A stretch of DNA of 64,000 nt from positions 1 through 64,000 of the forward strand of contig JAILPS010000002.1 of assembly GCA_024699325.1 (NCBI GenBank), written 5' to 3'. This DNA is from Lachnospiraceae bacterium (GTDB lineage Bacteria > Bacillota > Clostridia > Lachnospirales > Lachnospiraceae). The position numbers were made by a program, and so were the translations under genes. Shown here in pieces: positions 25,703 through 34,596 of the stretch (the first letter of the stretch is position 1; the number at the start of each line of letters is the position of its first letter). The notes below the pieces were generated by a model. It worked only from the letters and a program-made list of their open reading frames with translations, ran no database searches and had not been told where the DNA came from.

Positions 25703-26551
25703 CTAACCTTGTAATATCTTAGCCATGTCGGTGTAGTCCCTGTCCGGGTTCTTCTCCCTGGCCACCCCTATCAGCGATGTGGCGCATGATTTGTACAAAT
25801 CCCGCTCCCTGTCAGTTTCAAAACACTGCAAATGTTTCCCGACAGTGCCCACATCATTTCTCTCCACAGGTCCCGTGAGTGCCCCCGCGCAGCCTGCGCT
25901 TAGTACGTTGTCAATGTTGCTTCTTATCAGCGGTGTCAGAGCTTCCAGTGCTTCTCCGTCTTCAAATCCGCACTCCCCTAAGAGCTTCACCGCCTCGTCG
26001 ATAAGCGCTATCACCAGATTGGAGGATACCGAAGCCGCCGCGTGGTACTTGGTCTTAACAGCTCCATCAATCACTCTGTAACGAAGGCCCACATTTTTAA
26101 GAAGGTCTTCCATCTCCTGCAAATGCTTCCCGTCGCCCTCTATGCAAAAAAAAGCATCCGCAAGTTTCTGGTATGTAGTGAACTTATCACTTACCGGAAA
26201 TAACGGATGTATCGAATAACCATATGCGCCTGTCTGACTGATGTCAGGAAATGCTTCCCTCGCAGTCATGGCACCGCTGCAATGACATATGTATTTGTCT
26301 GAGATATCCAGGTTTATAATAGTCTCGTAAACCTGTGTAATCTGGCCGTCCACCACCGTGACAAAGATCGCATCGCTGTCTTTAACCAGTCGATCAACAT
26401 CTTCATAACAATTGGAACCCGTAAACTGTGCTGCCTGCGCCGCGTGTTCTCTCTGCCTGCTGTAATAGCCGGTCAGCGTGATACCGTGCTCGGCGAAATA
26501 CTTACCAAGGGTAAATCCAACCTTACCCGCTCCGATAAATCCTATCTTCAT
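25703..26551 (-). CDS. panG: Rossmann/DUF2520 reductase, probably PanG-type ketopantoate reductase
   Basis: A 282-residue protein with an N-terminal NAD(P)-binding Rossmann fold (MKIGFIGAGKVGFTLG) and a helical C-terminal DUF2520 domain (about 135-265, with AAASVSSNLVIALIDEA). Proteins of this architecture were shown in Francisella to reduce ketopantoate to pantoate (PanG), replacing PanE. Being first in an operon with panB, panC and panD makes that the natural reading here. No panE-type gene is visible in the window. The family is sometimes annotated only as an oxidoreductase, so the exact substrate rests on context. The leader is about 110 bases. Confidence 0.82.
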   Translation of the reverse strand: MKIGFIGAGKVGFTLGKYFAEHGITLTGYYSRQREHAAQAAQFTGSNCYEDVDRLVKDSDAIFVTVVDGQITQVYETIINLDISDKYICHCSGAMTAREAFPDISQTGAYGYSIHPLFPVSDKFTTYQKLADAFFCIEGDGKHLQEMEDLLKNVGLRYRVIDGAVKTKYHAAASVSSNLVIALIDEAVKLLGECGFEDGEALEALTPLIRSNIDNVLSAGCAGALTGPVERNDVGTVGKHLQCFETDRERDLYKSCATSLIGVAREKNPDRDYTDMAKILQG

Positions 26552-26593
26552 CGCATCACCCCTATTCTGTGGCTGTGCGATCTTCGCGGTATG

Positions 26594-26667
26594 GACGAAA
26601 TAATTATGTCGGTACAGCTTCCTTCGAATGCTATCCGTTAAAAATTTAACTATCTTATTTCGACGTC
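26594..26667 (-). ncRNA. Candidate pan-like structured leader RNA
   Basis: Between promoter and panG the transcript can fold into an outer stem, GAAATAA with TTATTTC (outer arms 26655-26661 and 26597-26603). Inside it is a hairpin at 26611-26636, in transcript sense GG-AT-AGC-A-TTC-GAAG-GAA-GCT-GTA-CC, whose stem is broken by bulged adenines. A hairpin with two conserved bulged A residues before pantothenate genes is what has been described as the pan motif. The match is by eye and from memory of the motif, so it remains a candidate. Confidence 0.4.
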
Positions 26668-26696
26668 ATTGTAGCATTTAATCCACAAAATGTAAA
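26668..26696 (-). promoter_or_regulatory. Promoter of the pantothenate-CoA operon
   Basis: Minus-strand TTTACA (26691-26696), exactly 17 bases, TACAAT (26668-26673). Each box has five of six consensus bases. The -35 box lies inside the tail of the upstream gene's terminator. Confidence 0.8.
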
Positions 26697-26729
26697 TCGG
26701 GTTGTGTATAAAATTGTATACACAACCCG
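26685..26729 (-). terminator. Terminator of the EAL gene
   Basis: Minus strand: CGGGTTGTGTATA pairs with TATACACAACCCG, a 13-base perfect stem with a short loop, followed by ATTTACATTTT. It starts 12 bases after the EAL stop codon. Confidence 0.85.
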
Positions 26730-26741
26730 GTCGTTAAGACT

Positions 26742-29336
26742 TTAGTCATTAATATGAAAGATTTTCTTACAGTTGTCGTCGGTTATGGTTCCGTTCTTGC
26801 TGGCAATGTATTCGCCGTTGCCTGTGATGAACTTGAAGTCAAGCTCATCGCCGTCTAAGAACACATCTCCGTTGCCGCTTAGATCTCCGATACCTGAGAC
26901 GTTGTTGCCCTCGCAGTAGAAGTTCAAGATTGAATACTGAACTTCTATGTCCATATCTCCGCATCTGGTTCCTATACAGGCTAGCTCCTCGCCTCTGATC
27001 GTAGCAGTGACCTTACCACTGTTCAAGTTGATACTGCCCTTGCCGTGCTCTAAAACACCTATGCCGACCTGCTTGGTTCCTGTGGAATTATAGGAAACGT
27101 TGTAATACATACATGAAACACTGGCCGTTCCCCTGGCGCTTCCTATACCTACAGCGTTAGGCGATGCCAGCTTAATTCTGGTGGCGCATCCCGTAATCTC
27201 CACGTCAGCTCCGCCGTCAAATGTTCCTATGCCCACGCACTCTCCGCCTGAACAGTTGATATCTATGAGGCCCTTCAACAGCCTGATCTTCTTGTTCTCC
27301 CTGTTTCTTCCGGCTCCGATACCAACGCAGGTATCACCGTTGACATTCAGTGTTATATAGCCGTTCATGTTAAGGGTTATATCGCCGTGGCTGTGCTTGC
27401 TGTCGTTGCCGATAGCGTAGCTTGACTTGCTGTCGGAGTTGATGGTGAGCATCCCGTCTCCGCATATCTCAAGGGAGCTGGTCTTAGAAACCAGAACGCC
27501 CTTCCTGTCAAACAGGTTTTTGCCCGAGCAGATAAGTCTCACCTTAGAGTTAGGTCCTAAGTGCAAAACCTCCATGCTGCTTACTGAGCTCATGCTCACA
27601 TCACATATCTCAATCTCTGTCTCCACGTCATCCTTGACATTGATAAGCATGGGAACCTTGCTTGTGCACAGTCCTGTGAACTTAACGCTCGGAACATCCA
27701 CGATGATGGATGTGTAGTTGTCAGTTGCCAGGGCAACCACATCCACAACCTCGCCCTCCTTAGGCGTGTAGACCTTATTGACCGCCTTCATGTTGTCAAG
27801 GTTGATTCTGTTGATCTCCATGACAATATCAGGATTGATGGCCTTAGCAAGCTCAGGCTTAGGTCTTCCCACATAGAAGCCCTGGATTAAGTCTGAGCCA
27901 AGTCCTATCATAATCTCCATCTCATCAAGCGTCTCAACGCCCTCAGCTAACGCCAGATAGCCGTTATTGTGAAGGAAATCAATGATGTTGCCCACTATGT
28001 TCATCTTCTTCTGGTTGCCCTCGATGCCCTCGATAAGCGAGCGATCAATCTTGACAACTGAAGGGTTGTATCTCAAAAGATTGGATGTATTTGAATAGCC
28101 TGTTCCGTAATCGTCTATGGCAAGCTGTATTCCGCAGTTGTGAAGTCTCGCGTGAATTCTGTCAAGGGTATCACCTGAAACCTCAGTCTGCTCTGTAAAC
28201 TCTATCACGGAGTTCTTCATGATATCGCCGTAATTGTCCACCAACCTGTTAAAATCATCGTTAGAGAGAAGGTGTCCGGGAATGGAGTTAATGTATAACT
28301 TCCTGCCCTCCATCTCCTCCTGATGTTCCTTGAGGAATCTGAAGGCGTTAGTCATGGTCGCCTTCTCGATATCATAGAGACGGTCGTATTTTCTCGCTAT
28401 CTCCAAAAGCTGTAGCGGTCCAAGTCCCACGGACTTGTCAGTTCTCATAAGAGTCTCATAAGCCACAATCTGGCCTGTGTGGGCGTTGATTATGGGCTGG
28501 AAATGATACTGGAAGAGGTTGTCCTCCACGAGCTTACTAAACAGCTTAATATTGTGATAATCATCCTTCTGGGATGCGTAGTTTTCAAACTTAAACTCTC
28601 TTACGGAGCCGATGCCAGCATCTGCAGCCTCATACAGAGCAAATCTGGCTGTGTGCATATTCTCTGCAGGAAGTGATTCCCTGTAGCCAATGCCCACCGT
28701 CACTGTCATGCTGTGATGCTTAGAGATGACATAGCCGAGCTCATCCTTAAGCGTGCAGTTCTCAACCGCCTCCCTGAGCCCGTTCATAAATGATGTCTCG
28801 TTGTCCGTGAAGTTGGCCATATATATCCAGTACCTCTTGGCAGACTGTGCCGCGATAAGAGCATTCTGTGGGAGATATTCCCTGATGGCGTTGATGGCGC
28901 TGAAAATATATGCGTTCTGAAGTGATGGTGTGTTGATATTCTCGATCTGAACCAGAGCCAGAAGGGGCTGTCCAACACTGCCACTCATAAGGTTTAAGAG
29001 CTTAGCCTGTGATATGACAGGAAGCATGCCGTCGGCTGAGAAGTTGTGCTCCTCCTCGACATAGAGATAACCTGCCCTGATATCCTGTGTATCGACAATA
29101 TATCTTATACGGATAGGTGTGCTGATGTTTAAATGATTCCCAAGCCTGTTGACAGCCTCTAACACATCATTAAACACAGCATCAGTGTTAACTCCCAATA
29201 TCCCCCCGGCGTTTTTGTCAAACCTGTATGTTTTATCGCTTAAGTTCAGCAAAAAGGCGCCCACGCAGTCAAATGTCTCAGTGAGCACTTCCCAACCTGA
29301 ACCAAAATATTCATGCCATAGTTCGTTTACGTCCAT
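26742..29336 (-). CDS. EAL c-di-GMP phosphodiesterase fused to GIG-repeat beta-helix-like domain
   Basis: An 864-residue soluble protein without signal peptide or membrane helix. About 15-110 looks PAS-like. About 120-255 is a GGDEF-type fold whose signature is lost (KRYWIYM stands where GGDEF would be). About 265-510 is an EAL domain with all expected catalytic positions: YETLMR, INSIPG, EFTEQ, AIDDYGTGYSN, KIDRSL, AEGVET, QGFYVGRP. Cleavage of c-di-GMP is likely. The last 320 residues are a beta-rich region ending in seven repeats built around GIG (636-840). Such repeats are known from extracellular surface proteins, so their fusion to a cytosolic signalling enzyme is odd. It is transcribed after the NUDIX gene (36-base gap) and divergently from the hybrid kinase. 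Confidence 0.88.
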   Translation of the reverse strand: MDVNELWHEYFGSGWEVLTETFDCVGAFLLNLSDKTYRFDKNAGGILGVNTDAVFNDVLEAVNRLGNHLNISTPIRIRYIVDTQDIRAGYLYVEEEHNFSADGMLPVISQAKLLNLMSGSVGQPLLALVQIENINTPSLQNAYIFSAINAIREYLPQNALIAAQSAKRYWIYMANFTDNETSFMNGLREAVENCTLKDELGYVISKHHSMTVTVGIGYRESLPAENMHTARFALYEAADAGIGSVREFKFENYASQKDDYHNIKLFSKLVEDNLFQYHFQPIINAHTGQIVAYETLMRTDKSVGLGPLQLLEIARKYDRLYDIEKATMTNAFRFLKEHQEEMEGRKLYINSIPGHLLSNDDFNRLVDNYGDIMKNSVIEFTEQTEVSGDTLDRIHARLHNCGIQLAIDDYGTGYSNTSNLLRYNPSVVKIDRSLIEGIEGNQKKMNIVGNIIDFLHNNGYLALAEGVETLDEMEIMIGLGSDLIQGFYVGRPKPELAKAINPDIVMEINRINLDNMKAVNKVYTPKEGEVVDVVALATDNYTSIIVDVPSVKFTGLCTSKVPMLINVKDDVETEIEICDVSMSSVSSMEVLHLGPNSKVRLICSGKNLFDRKGVLVSKTSSLEICGDGMLTINSDSKSSYAIGNDSKHSHGDITLNMNGYITLNVNGDTCVGIGAGRNRENKKIRLLKGLIDINCSGGECVGIGTFDGGADVEITGCATRIKLASPNAVGIGSARGTASVSCMYYNVSYNSTGTKQVGIGVLEHGKGSINLNSGKVTATIRGEELACIGTRCGDMDIEVQYSILNFYCEGNNVSGIGDLSGNGDVFLDGDELDFKFITGNGEYIASKNGTITDDNCKKIFHIND
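26817..27431 (-). repeat. Seven GIG protein repeats in the EAL fusion protein
   Basis: Residues 636-840 form seven units of 27-31 residues. Each opens with a turn around (A/G)IG (YAIGND, VGIGAG, VGIGTF, VGIGSA, VGIGVL, ACIGTR, SGIGDL) and continues with two beta strands. The pattern suggests a right-handed parallel beta-helix. The DNA itself is not repetitive, so the repeats are old. Confidence 0.75.
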
Positions 29337-29372
29337 ATGTTCGTCCTAACCTTTATCCACTATACTGTATAA

Positions 29373-29873
29373 TTATTCAAATACCTTCTTAATGCTGTCG
29401 TAGTGAAGAAAGATGCCCTCGTCAGCGAGCTTCTTAATCTCCTCGTGAGTCGCAATCTTAAAACCGAGCGCCTCAGATTCCTGTATCTTCACATCAGACT
29501 CTTCAAAATCCATGTCGAATCTGTAGACATCCACGAAGTAGTTGTCCCCCTTGCCGGGGTTCTCCCTGTGGTATGTGAGCACAAGCTCTGAAGGTGCACC
29601 GCTTACATCCAAGCCGGTCTCCTCAAAAACCTCCCTGCAGACCGCCTCGAAAGATGACTCACCAGCCATACAGCCACCGCCTGAAACCTCCCACCAGCCC
29701 GGAGCCCATGCCTTCGTCATGACTCTCCTGGTTATGAGAAACCGTCCATCGCTTCTCCTGATGACGCCCAGCACAGAAAGATGGTATTCTCCATCCTTAA
29801 GTATCCAGTCGTTGCGCTTCATAGTTCTGCCTGTCAGCTGCTTGTCAGCATCATATATATCCCAAAATTCCAT
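29373..29873 (-). CDS. NUDIX hydrolase
   Basis: A 166-residue NUDIX protein. The Nudix box GX5EX7REUXEE reads as GGCMAGE, then REVFEETG, at about residues 65-88. The start (MEFWDIYDADKQLTGR) and the AWAPGWWEVSGGG segment resemble the branch related to isopentenyl-diphosphate isomerase that also includes nucleotide-sugar or cofactor pyrophosphatases. The substrate cannot be read from sequence. It is the first gene before the EAL fusion, possibly in one transcript. Confidence 0.9.
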   Translation of the reverse strand: MEFWDIYDADKQLTGRTMKRNDWILKDGEYHLSVLGVIRRSDGRFLITRRVMTKAWAPGWWEVSGGGCMAGESSFEAVCREVFEETGLDVSGAPSELVLTYHRENPGKGDNYFVDVYRFDMDFEESDVKIQESEALGFKIATHEEIKKLADEGIFLHYDSIKKVFE

Positions 29874-29916
29874 CTCAATTCTTCTTTCAAAAACTAGTAT
29901 TCCTATTGTGCTCTAA

Positions 29917-29946
29917 ATTATAACATAATTGTCGCAAAAAAATCAA
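29917..29946 (-). promoter_or_regulatory. Promoter of the NUDIX-EAL unit
   Basis: Minus-strand TTGATT (29941-29946), 18-base spacer and a perfect TATAAT (29917-29922). Confidence 0.6.
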
Positions 29947-30019
29947 CTTATATGGGCAAATATAAATATTTTTTTATGATTCTATTTTCTATTTTATAGT
30001 GTTATTGTTATACTTTTCA

Positions 30020-30028
30020 TGCTATAAT
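30020..30028 (+). promoter_or_regulatory. Extended -10 promoter of the hybrid kinase
   Basis: TGCTATAAT is a perfect extended -10 element. The best -35 is weak (TTATTG, 16-base spacing). It lies about 40 bases before the chosen ATG at 30069, which argues against an upstream ATG at 30027 that overlaps the box. Confidence 0.6.
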
Positions 30029-30068
30029 GATTTTAATTATTTTTACAAAAGCAGCGGGGGACACGCTT

Positions 30069-33000
30069 ATGAATTCTAAAGACAAAACACATGCAGCAAA
30101 ACTAAACATTTCCATGCTTAAGATCGCGATAAGCATTATATGTATTCTTTTTAACGTGCTTGGCAGTTTAGCGTCACACTACTTCCAGCTTCCACTAAAA
30201 CTGGACTGTCTGGGAACCATGCTCGCGGCCATTCTTCTGGAACCTTTTATGGCCGGCGCCACGGGTCTCATAAGTCTTCTTATCTGTGGTTTCCTGTCAT
30301 TTAATGTCTATTCCTACAGCCTTGTCGGCGCGGTTATAGGCTTCTACTGCTCCCTGACCTATCCCAGAGAGGATCACAGGATGTTTAAGGTAATATTCTG
30401 TTCGGGCATCGTGGCGCTTGTGGGCTATTTTATCAGCATACCAATCTTCCTGTTTTTTAACGGCGGCTACGTCTCAAATATGTGGGGAGATGCGGCGGTT
30501 GACAAAATGCTTCACAGCGGCAACAGCAGTTTTATAAGCTGTCTTACCGGTGCGGCCCTTATTTACCTCCCCGACAGAATAATCAGCCTTCTTGCGGCAT
30601 CCCAGATTGGGCGATTCTTCAAGAAGCGCACTCTCTCGGCAAAACAGGTTGTCTCTGCCACAGTTGCTTTGACGGTTCTGCTGTCAACCTGCGCTCCTGT
30701 TCTGACGGATGCCAAGGACCTGTCCTCTGACTATGCCATAACAGAGTTTTCAAGCCTGGACGGTCTTCCGGTTAAGGAGGTCAACTCCCTGGTCCAGACA
30801 AGCGACGGCTATGTGTGGGTTGGAACCTATTCGGGGCTGTACCGCTGCGACGGAACGAAGTTTTCCAAGGCGCCTCTTAAAACATCTGTGACAAGCGTTA
30901 TGGCGCTTAAGACATATGGAACCGATGAGCTTCTCATCGCAACCAACGACAAGGGTCTTGTATCCTACAACATAAACACTCTTGAGGAGAAGTCCTACAC
31001 CACCGAGGACGGGCTGAGTTCTAACTCTGTCAGATCCATTGCAACAGACTCAGCCGGAAGGATTTACGTGGGAAGCAGCGCTCTTCTAAGCATCATAGAC
31101 CACGGCAAAATAACCACAACGGACACTGACAGCGACCTTCATCAGGTTGAAAATATGTCATCAAACGGAAGCGTGGTTGCAGGAATCGCCCACAACGGAA
31201 ACCTGTTTTTTATGAGGGACGGTGTGGTTTTGTCCAAATACCGTATGGAAAGCGACGACAACACAAGACTTACAGCGGTCTGCGCCATGCCCGACGAAAC
31301 ATTTCTGGTGTCAGACAGCGCGGGCTACATATACACCGTGGATGACCCTGAACATGTCGTTCTCAGGAAATACACATATATCAATGAAACAATAGCCGTT
31401 CAGAGGATGATCTACGACGAATTCTCCGACATCGTATTTGTGTGCGGCGAGATTGGTTTTGGATACTTAGACAGCTTCGGCCACTATAGTCCATGCGAGA
31501 CATCCACATTTTATAACGCCATAACCTGCGCCATGCGCGATATGCAGGGAAATATATGGTTTAGCTCAGGCAAGCAGGGTGTTATCCTCTACAGCGACAA
31601 CCCCTTCACCTCTGTTTTAAGCACATCATTAAACAACGGCTCCCCTGTAAATACTGTCACAGAATATAACGGCAAGCTGTTCATAGGCTTCGATGAGGGA
31701 ATCTTCGTCGTAGACAAGAAGACTTACGAGGAGGTGCCCTTCATATACTCCGACAGGTTTGAGAATGTCAAAGTCAGACAGATATATAAGGACAGCCGCG
31801 ACAATCTGTGGTTTTCTACCTACGGCGATGACGGTCTGGTGTGCGTAACCCTCACGGGCGATTATCTCACATTTACCACGAAAAACGGCGCGTCAGACGA
31901 CTGCTTCAGAGAGGTTTTAGAGCTGAGGGACGGAAGCATTGTGGCTGCCGACCGCTCAGGCGGGCTCACATTTATAGAGAATTATAAGGTTACAAACACC
32001 ATCGCGGAAAATGAAAAAACCATCACTTCCGCCATTCTCACCATGGTGCAGGCCCAGGACGGAAGCATTTACTGCGGAAGCGACGGCAACGGCATCATCG
32101 TTATCAAATACGGCAAGGTTATCAGACACATAACAGAGGCCGACGGTCTGAATTCTATGGTAATTCTCAGAATTGTGCCCTACGGCGATGATTTATTCTA
32201 TGTGACCAGCGACGGAATATATTATGACGACGGCGAGAACATTCGTCTGCTTGACAACTTCCCGTACTCAAACAACTATGACATCTATCTCTCCCCTGAC
32301 GGTGAGGCATGGATTACAAGCAGCGCGGGATTATATATTGTCAACGCCAAAAGCCTGGCACAAAACTCTAACTACAGCGCCAGACTTCTAAATGAAAACA
32401 GCGGCCTTGACACTGCTCTAAGCGCCATCTCGTGGAACTATGTGGACGAAAACGGAACCATGTTTCTGTGCACTTCCACAGATGTCTACGCCATCTCAAT
32501 CCCTGATTACGGCCAGACGGTTGTAAACTTTGAGCTGGCTATTGAGAGCATCAAAGCGGATGATGTAATACTTACGCCTTCTTACAACGGCAGATACATT
32601 ATCCCCCAGGGCACCGAGCAGCTTATCATAAACCCCGCGGTTTTAAACTTCACGCTCTATAACCCCACCATACGAATGTATCTAGAGGGTTACGAGAGCT
32701 CAGGCACAACGCTTACGCAGGACAATATTTCCGACATCAAATACACTAACCTGCCCTACGGAAAATACATTTTCCACATACAGGTTATCGACCCTTCAGA
32801 CGGAAGTGTCTTAAGAGAGAAAACCTTCACACTGTTTAAGGAGGCTCTCTTCTATGAGACGCCTGTGTTCAACATTTACTTCACCGTGATGTTCACGGTT
32901 TTGATTGTGTTCTACACATGGATTTTTGCAAAATATGGTTCATCCCTCATAATCAGCAGACAGTACGAGGAGATCAAGAAGGCCAAGGACGAGGCCGACG

Positions 33001-34559
33001 AGGCCAACGACCTGAAGAGCCGTTTCCTGGCCACCGTCACCCACGAGATTAGAACGCCAATCAATGCCATCATAGGCATGGATGAGGTGCTAATCAGGGA
33101 GACCGACGATGCTCAGACGAAGGAGCAGGCATACGGCATTATGTCGGCTGCAAACTCCCTTCTAAGCATTGTAAATGATGTGCTTGACATCTCCAAAATA
33201 GAATCCGGCAAGATGGATATCTCCCACGAGGAATATGACACAGCCGAGCTCTTCACAGAGGTCATAACCATGTTCAGGGAGATGGCGGCAACCCACAGCT
33301 TAGAGGCCAAGATTTCCATAAGTCCTGACATTCCGTCAAGACTAATTGGCGACCATCTAAGACTCAGACAGGTTATGCTAAATCTTCTAAGTAACGCAGT
33401 CAAATACACTCCAGAGGGAAGCGTTTCATTTAGCGCGTCCTGCAACTACACCGCCAAGGACGAAATCGTCCTCTCCGTGTCAGTCAGAGACACGGGCACG
33501 GGCATCGAGGAGGAGGACATGGGCAAGCTCTTCGAGAACTTCGAGCGTGTTGGCAATGCCCGCAAAAACGGCATCCAGGGCACCGGCCTTGGCCTTTCGA
33601 TAACCAAGCAGCTCCTAGAGCTCATGGGCGGACAGATTTTTGTGGAGAGCAAATACGGCGAGGGCTCAGCCTTCAGCTTCGTCCTTCCACAGAAGGTCGC
33701 AGGCTTTGACACCATAGGTCCTCTGTCATTAAAGAGCGTTTACAAGCCGGCAGAACTTGGCGAGATCATCTACGCCCCTACCGCCGACATCCTGATAGTG
33801 GACGACAGCGACATGAACTTAAACGTGTTCAGGGAACTCTTGGCACCTACAGCCATCTGCATAGACACCGCCTCAAGCGGCGTGGATGCGCTTCTCATGA
33901 TTGCGAAGAAGCACTACGACATAATCTTCTTAGACCACATCATGCCAGAGATGGACGGTTTAGAGACACTAGACGCCATCAAGAACTCCTCCCACAAATG
34001 TATAGGAGTTCCGATAATCGCCCTCACCGCAAATGCCGGCACAGGCGCGAAAAACACCTACATAACCGCAGGATTTAAGGATTATCTGGCCAAGCCCGTG
34101 AGGTTTAGCGACTTCCAGCAAATGCTTATGGAATATCTGCCAAAGCGCAAATACTCCATGAAGGCGTCTGGCAGCATCCCTGCAGCAAACAAACCACCGC
34201 GCTCCATGACGAAGCTCGACAGGCTGGGCGAGCTGTTGGACACCCAGTCAGGCCTCTCCTACTGCGCGGACGACGAGCAGTTCTACTACTCCATGATTGA
34301 CATGTACACAGAGCAGTTTGAGGAGAAGCGCGACGGCCTCTTAAAAGCCTACGACGAGAAGGAATTCTACGATTATATAGCCATCTCCCACTCCATCAAG
34401 AGCATGTCCAAAACCGTCGGCGCCACCGCCCTCTACGAGGAGGCCCTGGCCCACGAGAAGGCCGGCAAGGAACACGACACCGCCTTCATGGACGAAAACC
34501 TGGACGGCTTCCTAAGGCGCTACGAGGAGCTTATAATCAAGCTTCGAACCATAAAATAG
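30069..34559 (+). CDS. Hybrid phosphorelay sensor kinase (membrane-propeller-HK-REC-Hpt)
   Basis: A 1496-residue multidomain sensor. The start is ATG 30069 with GCGGGGG upstream. About 20-190: five to six membrane helices. About 215-770: WD-like two-component propeller repeats, as in polysaccharide-sensing hybrid systems (VWVGTYSGLYR is a clear unit). About 785-865: Y_Y_Y domain. About 895-920: membrane helix. Then a short coiled coil, HisKA with His992 (THEIRTPINAIIG), HATPase_c (GTGLGLSI), a receiver with Asp1289 (FLDHIMPEMDG) and an Hpt domain with His1441 (ISHSIKSMSKTVGA). All four relay modules are present, but there is no DNA-binding output, so a separate response regulator must take the phosphate. 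The unusual N-terminal membrane region sits before the propeller. Single-gene transcript with its own terminator. Confidence 0.92.
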   Translation: MNSKDKTHAAKLNISMLKIAISIICILFNVLGSLASHYFQLPLKLDCLGTMLAAILLEPFMAGATGLISLLICGFLSFNVYSYSLVGAVIGFYCSLTYPREDHRMFKVIFCSGIVALVGYFISIPIFLFFNGGYVSNMWGDAAVDKMLHSGNSSFISCLTGAALIYLPDRIISLLAASQIGRFFKKRTLSAKQVVSATVALTVLLSTCAPVLTDAKDLSSDYAITEFSSLDGLPVKEVNSLVQTSDGYVWVGTYSGLYRCDGTKFSKAPLKTSVTSVMALKTYGTDELLIATNDKGLVSYNINTLEEKSYTTEDGLSSNSVRSIATDSAGRIYVGSSALLSIIDHGKITTTDTDSDLHQVENMSSNGSVVAGIAHNGNLFFMRDGVVLSKYRMESDDNTRLTAVCAMPDETFLVSDSAGYIYTVDDPEHVVLRKYTYINETIAVQRMIYDEFSDIVFVCGEIGFGYLDSFGHYSPCETSTFYNAITCAMRDMQGNIWFSSGKQGVILYSDNPFTSVLSTSLNNGSPVNTVTEYNGKLFIGFDEGIFVVDKKTYEEVPFIYSDRFENVKVRQIYKDSRDNLWFSTYGDDGLVCVTLTGDYLTFTTKNGASDDCFREVLELRDGSIVAADRSGGLTFIENYKVTNTIAENEKTITSAILTMVQAQDGSIYCGSDGNGIIVIKYGKVIRHITEADGLNSMVILRIVPYGDDLFYVTSDGIYYDDGENIRLLDNFPYSNNYDIYLSPDGEAWITSSAGLYIVNAKSLAQNSNYSARLLNENSGLDTALSAISWNYVDENGTMFLCTSTDVYAISIPDYGQTVVNFELAIESIKADDVILTPSYNGRYIIPQGTEQLIINPAVLNFTLYNPTIRMYLEGYESSGTTLTQDNISDIKYTNLPYGKYIFHIQVIDPSDGSVLREKTFTLFKEALFYETPVFNIYFTVMFTVLIVFYTWIFAKYGSSLIISRQYEEIKKAKDEADEANDLKSRFLATVTHEIRTPINAIIGMDEVLIRETDDAQTKEQAYGIMSAANSLLSIVNDVLDISKIESGKMDISHEEYDTAELFTEVITMFREMAATHSLEAKISISPDIPSRLIGDHLRLRQVMLNLLSNAVKYTPEGSVSFSASCNYTAKDEIVLSVSVRDTGTGIEEEDMGKLFENFERVGNARKNGIQGTGLGLSITKQLLELMGGQIFVESKYGEGSAFSFVLPQKVAGFDTIGPLSLKSVYKPAELGEIIYAPTADILIVDDSDMNLNVFRELLAPTAICIDTASSGVDALLMIAKKHYDIIFLDHIMPEMDGLETLDAIKNSSHKCIGVPIIALTANAGTGAKNTYITAGFKDYLAKPVRFSDFQQMLMEYLPKRKYSMKASGSIPAANKPPRSMTKLDRLGELLDTQSGLSYCADDEQFYYSMIDMYTEQFEEKRDGLLKAYDEKEFYDYIAISHSIKSMSKTVGATALYEEALAHEKAGKEHDTAFMDENLDGFLRRYEELIIKLRTIK

Positions 34560-34562
34560 CAC

Positions 34563-34596
34563 AAAAACAGGACTGCACACGCAGTCCTGTTTTTTA
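34563..34596 (+). terminator. Terminator of the hybrid kinase gene
   Basis: CAGGACTGC pairs perfectly with GCAGTCCTG around ACAC, followed by TTTTTT. A-rich bases before the stem make it potentially bidirectional. Confidence 0.9.

Noticed and set aside
26637-26650. Second copy of the GTTAAATTTTTAAC palindrome, in the panG leader
   Set aside because: The 14-base core equals that of the rnf Rex-like site, but the flanks (TA...GG) break the consensus. It reads better as part of a leader RNA hairpin.
26817-27431. Tandem DNA repeats or minisatellite behind the GIG protein repeats
   Set aside because: The repeats are visible only at protein level. The nucleotide sequences of the units differ, so there is no DNA repeat array.
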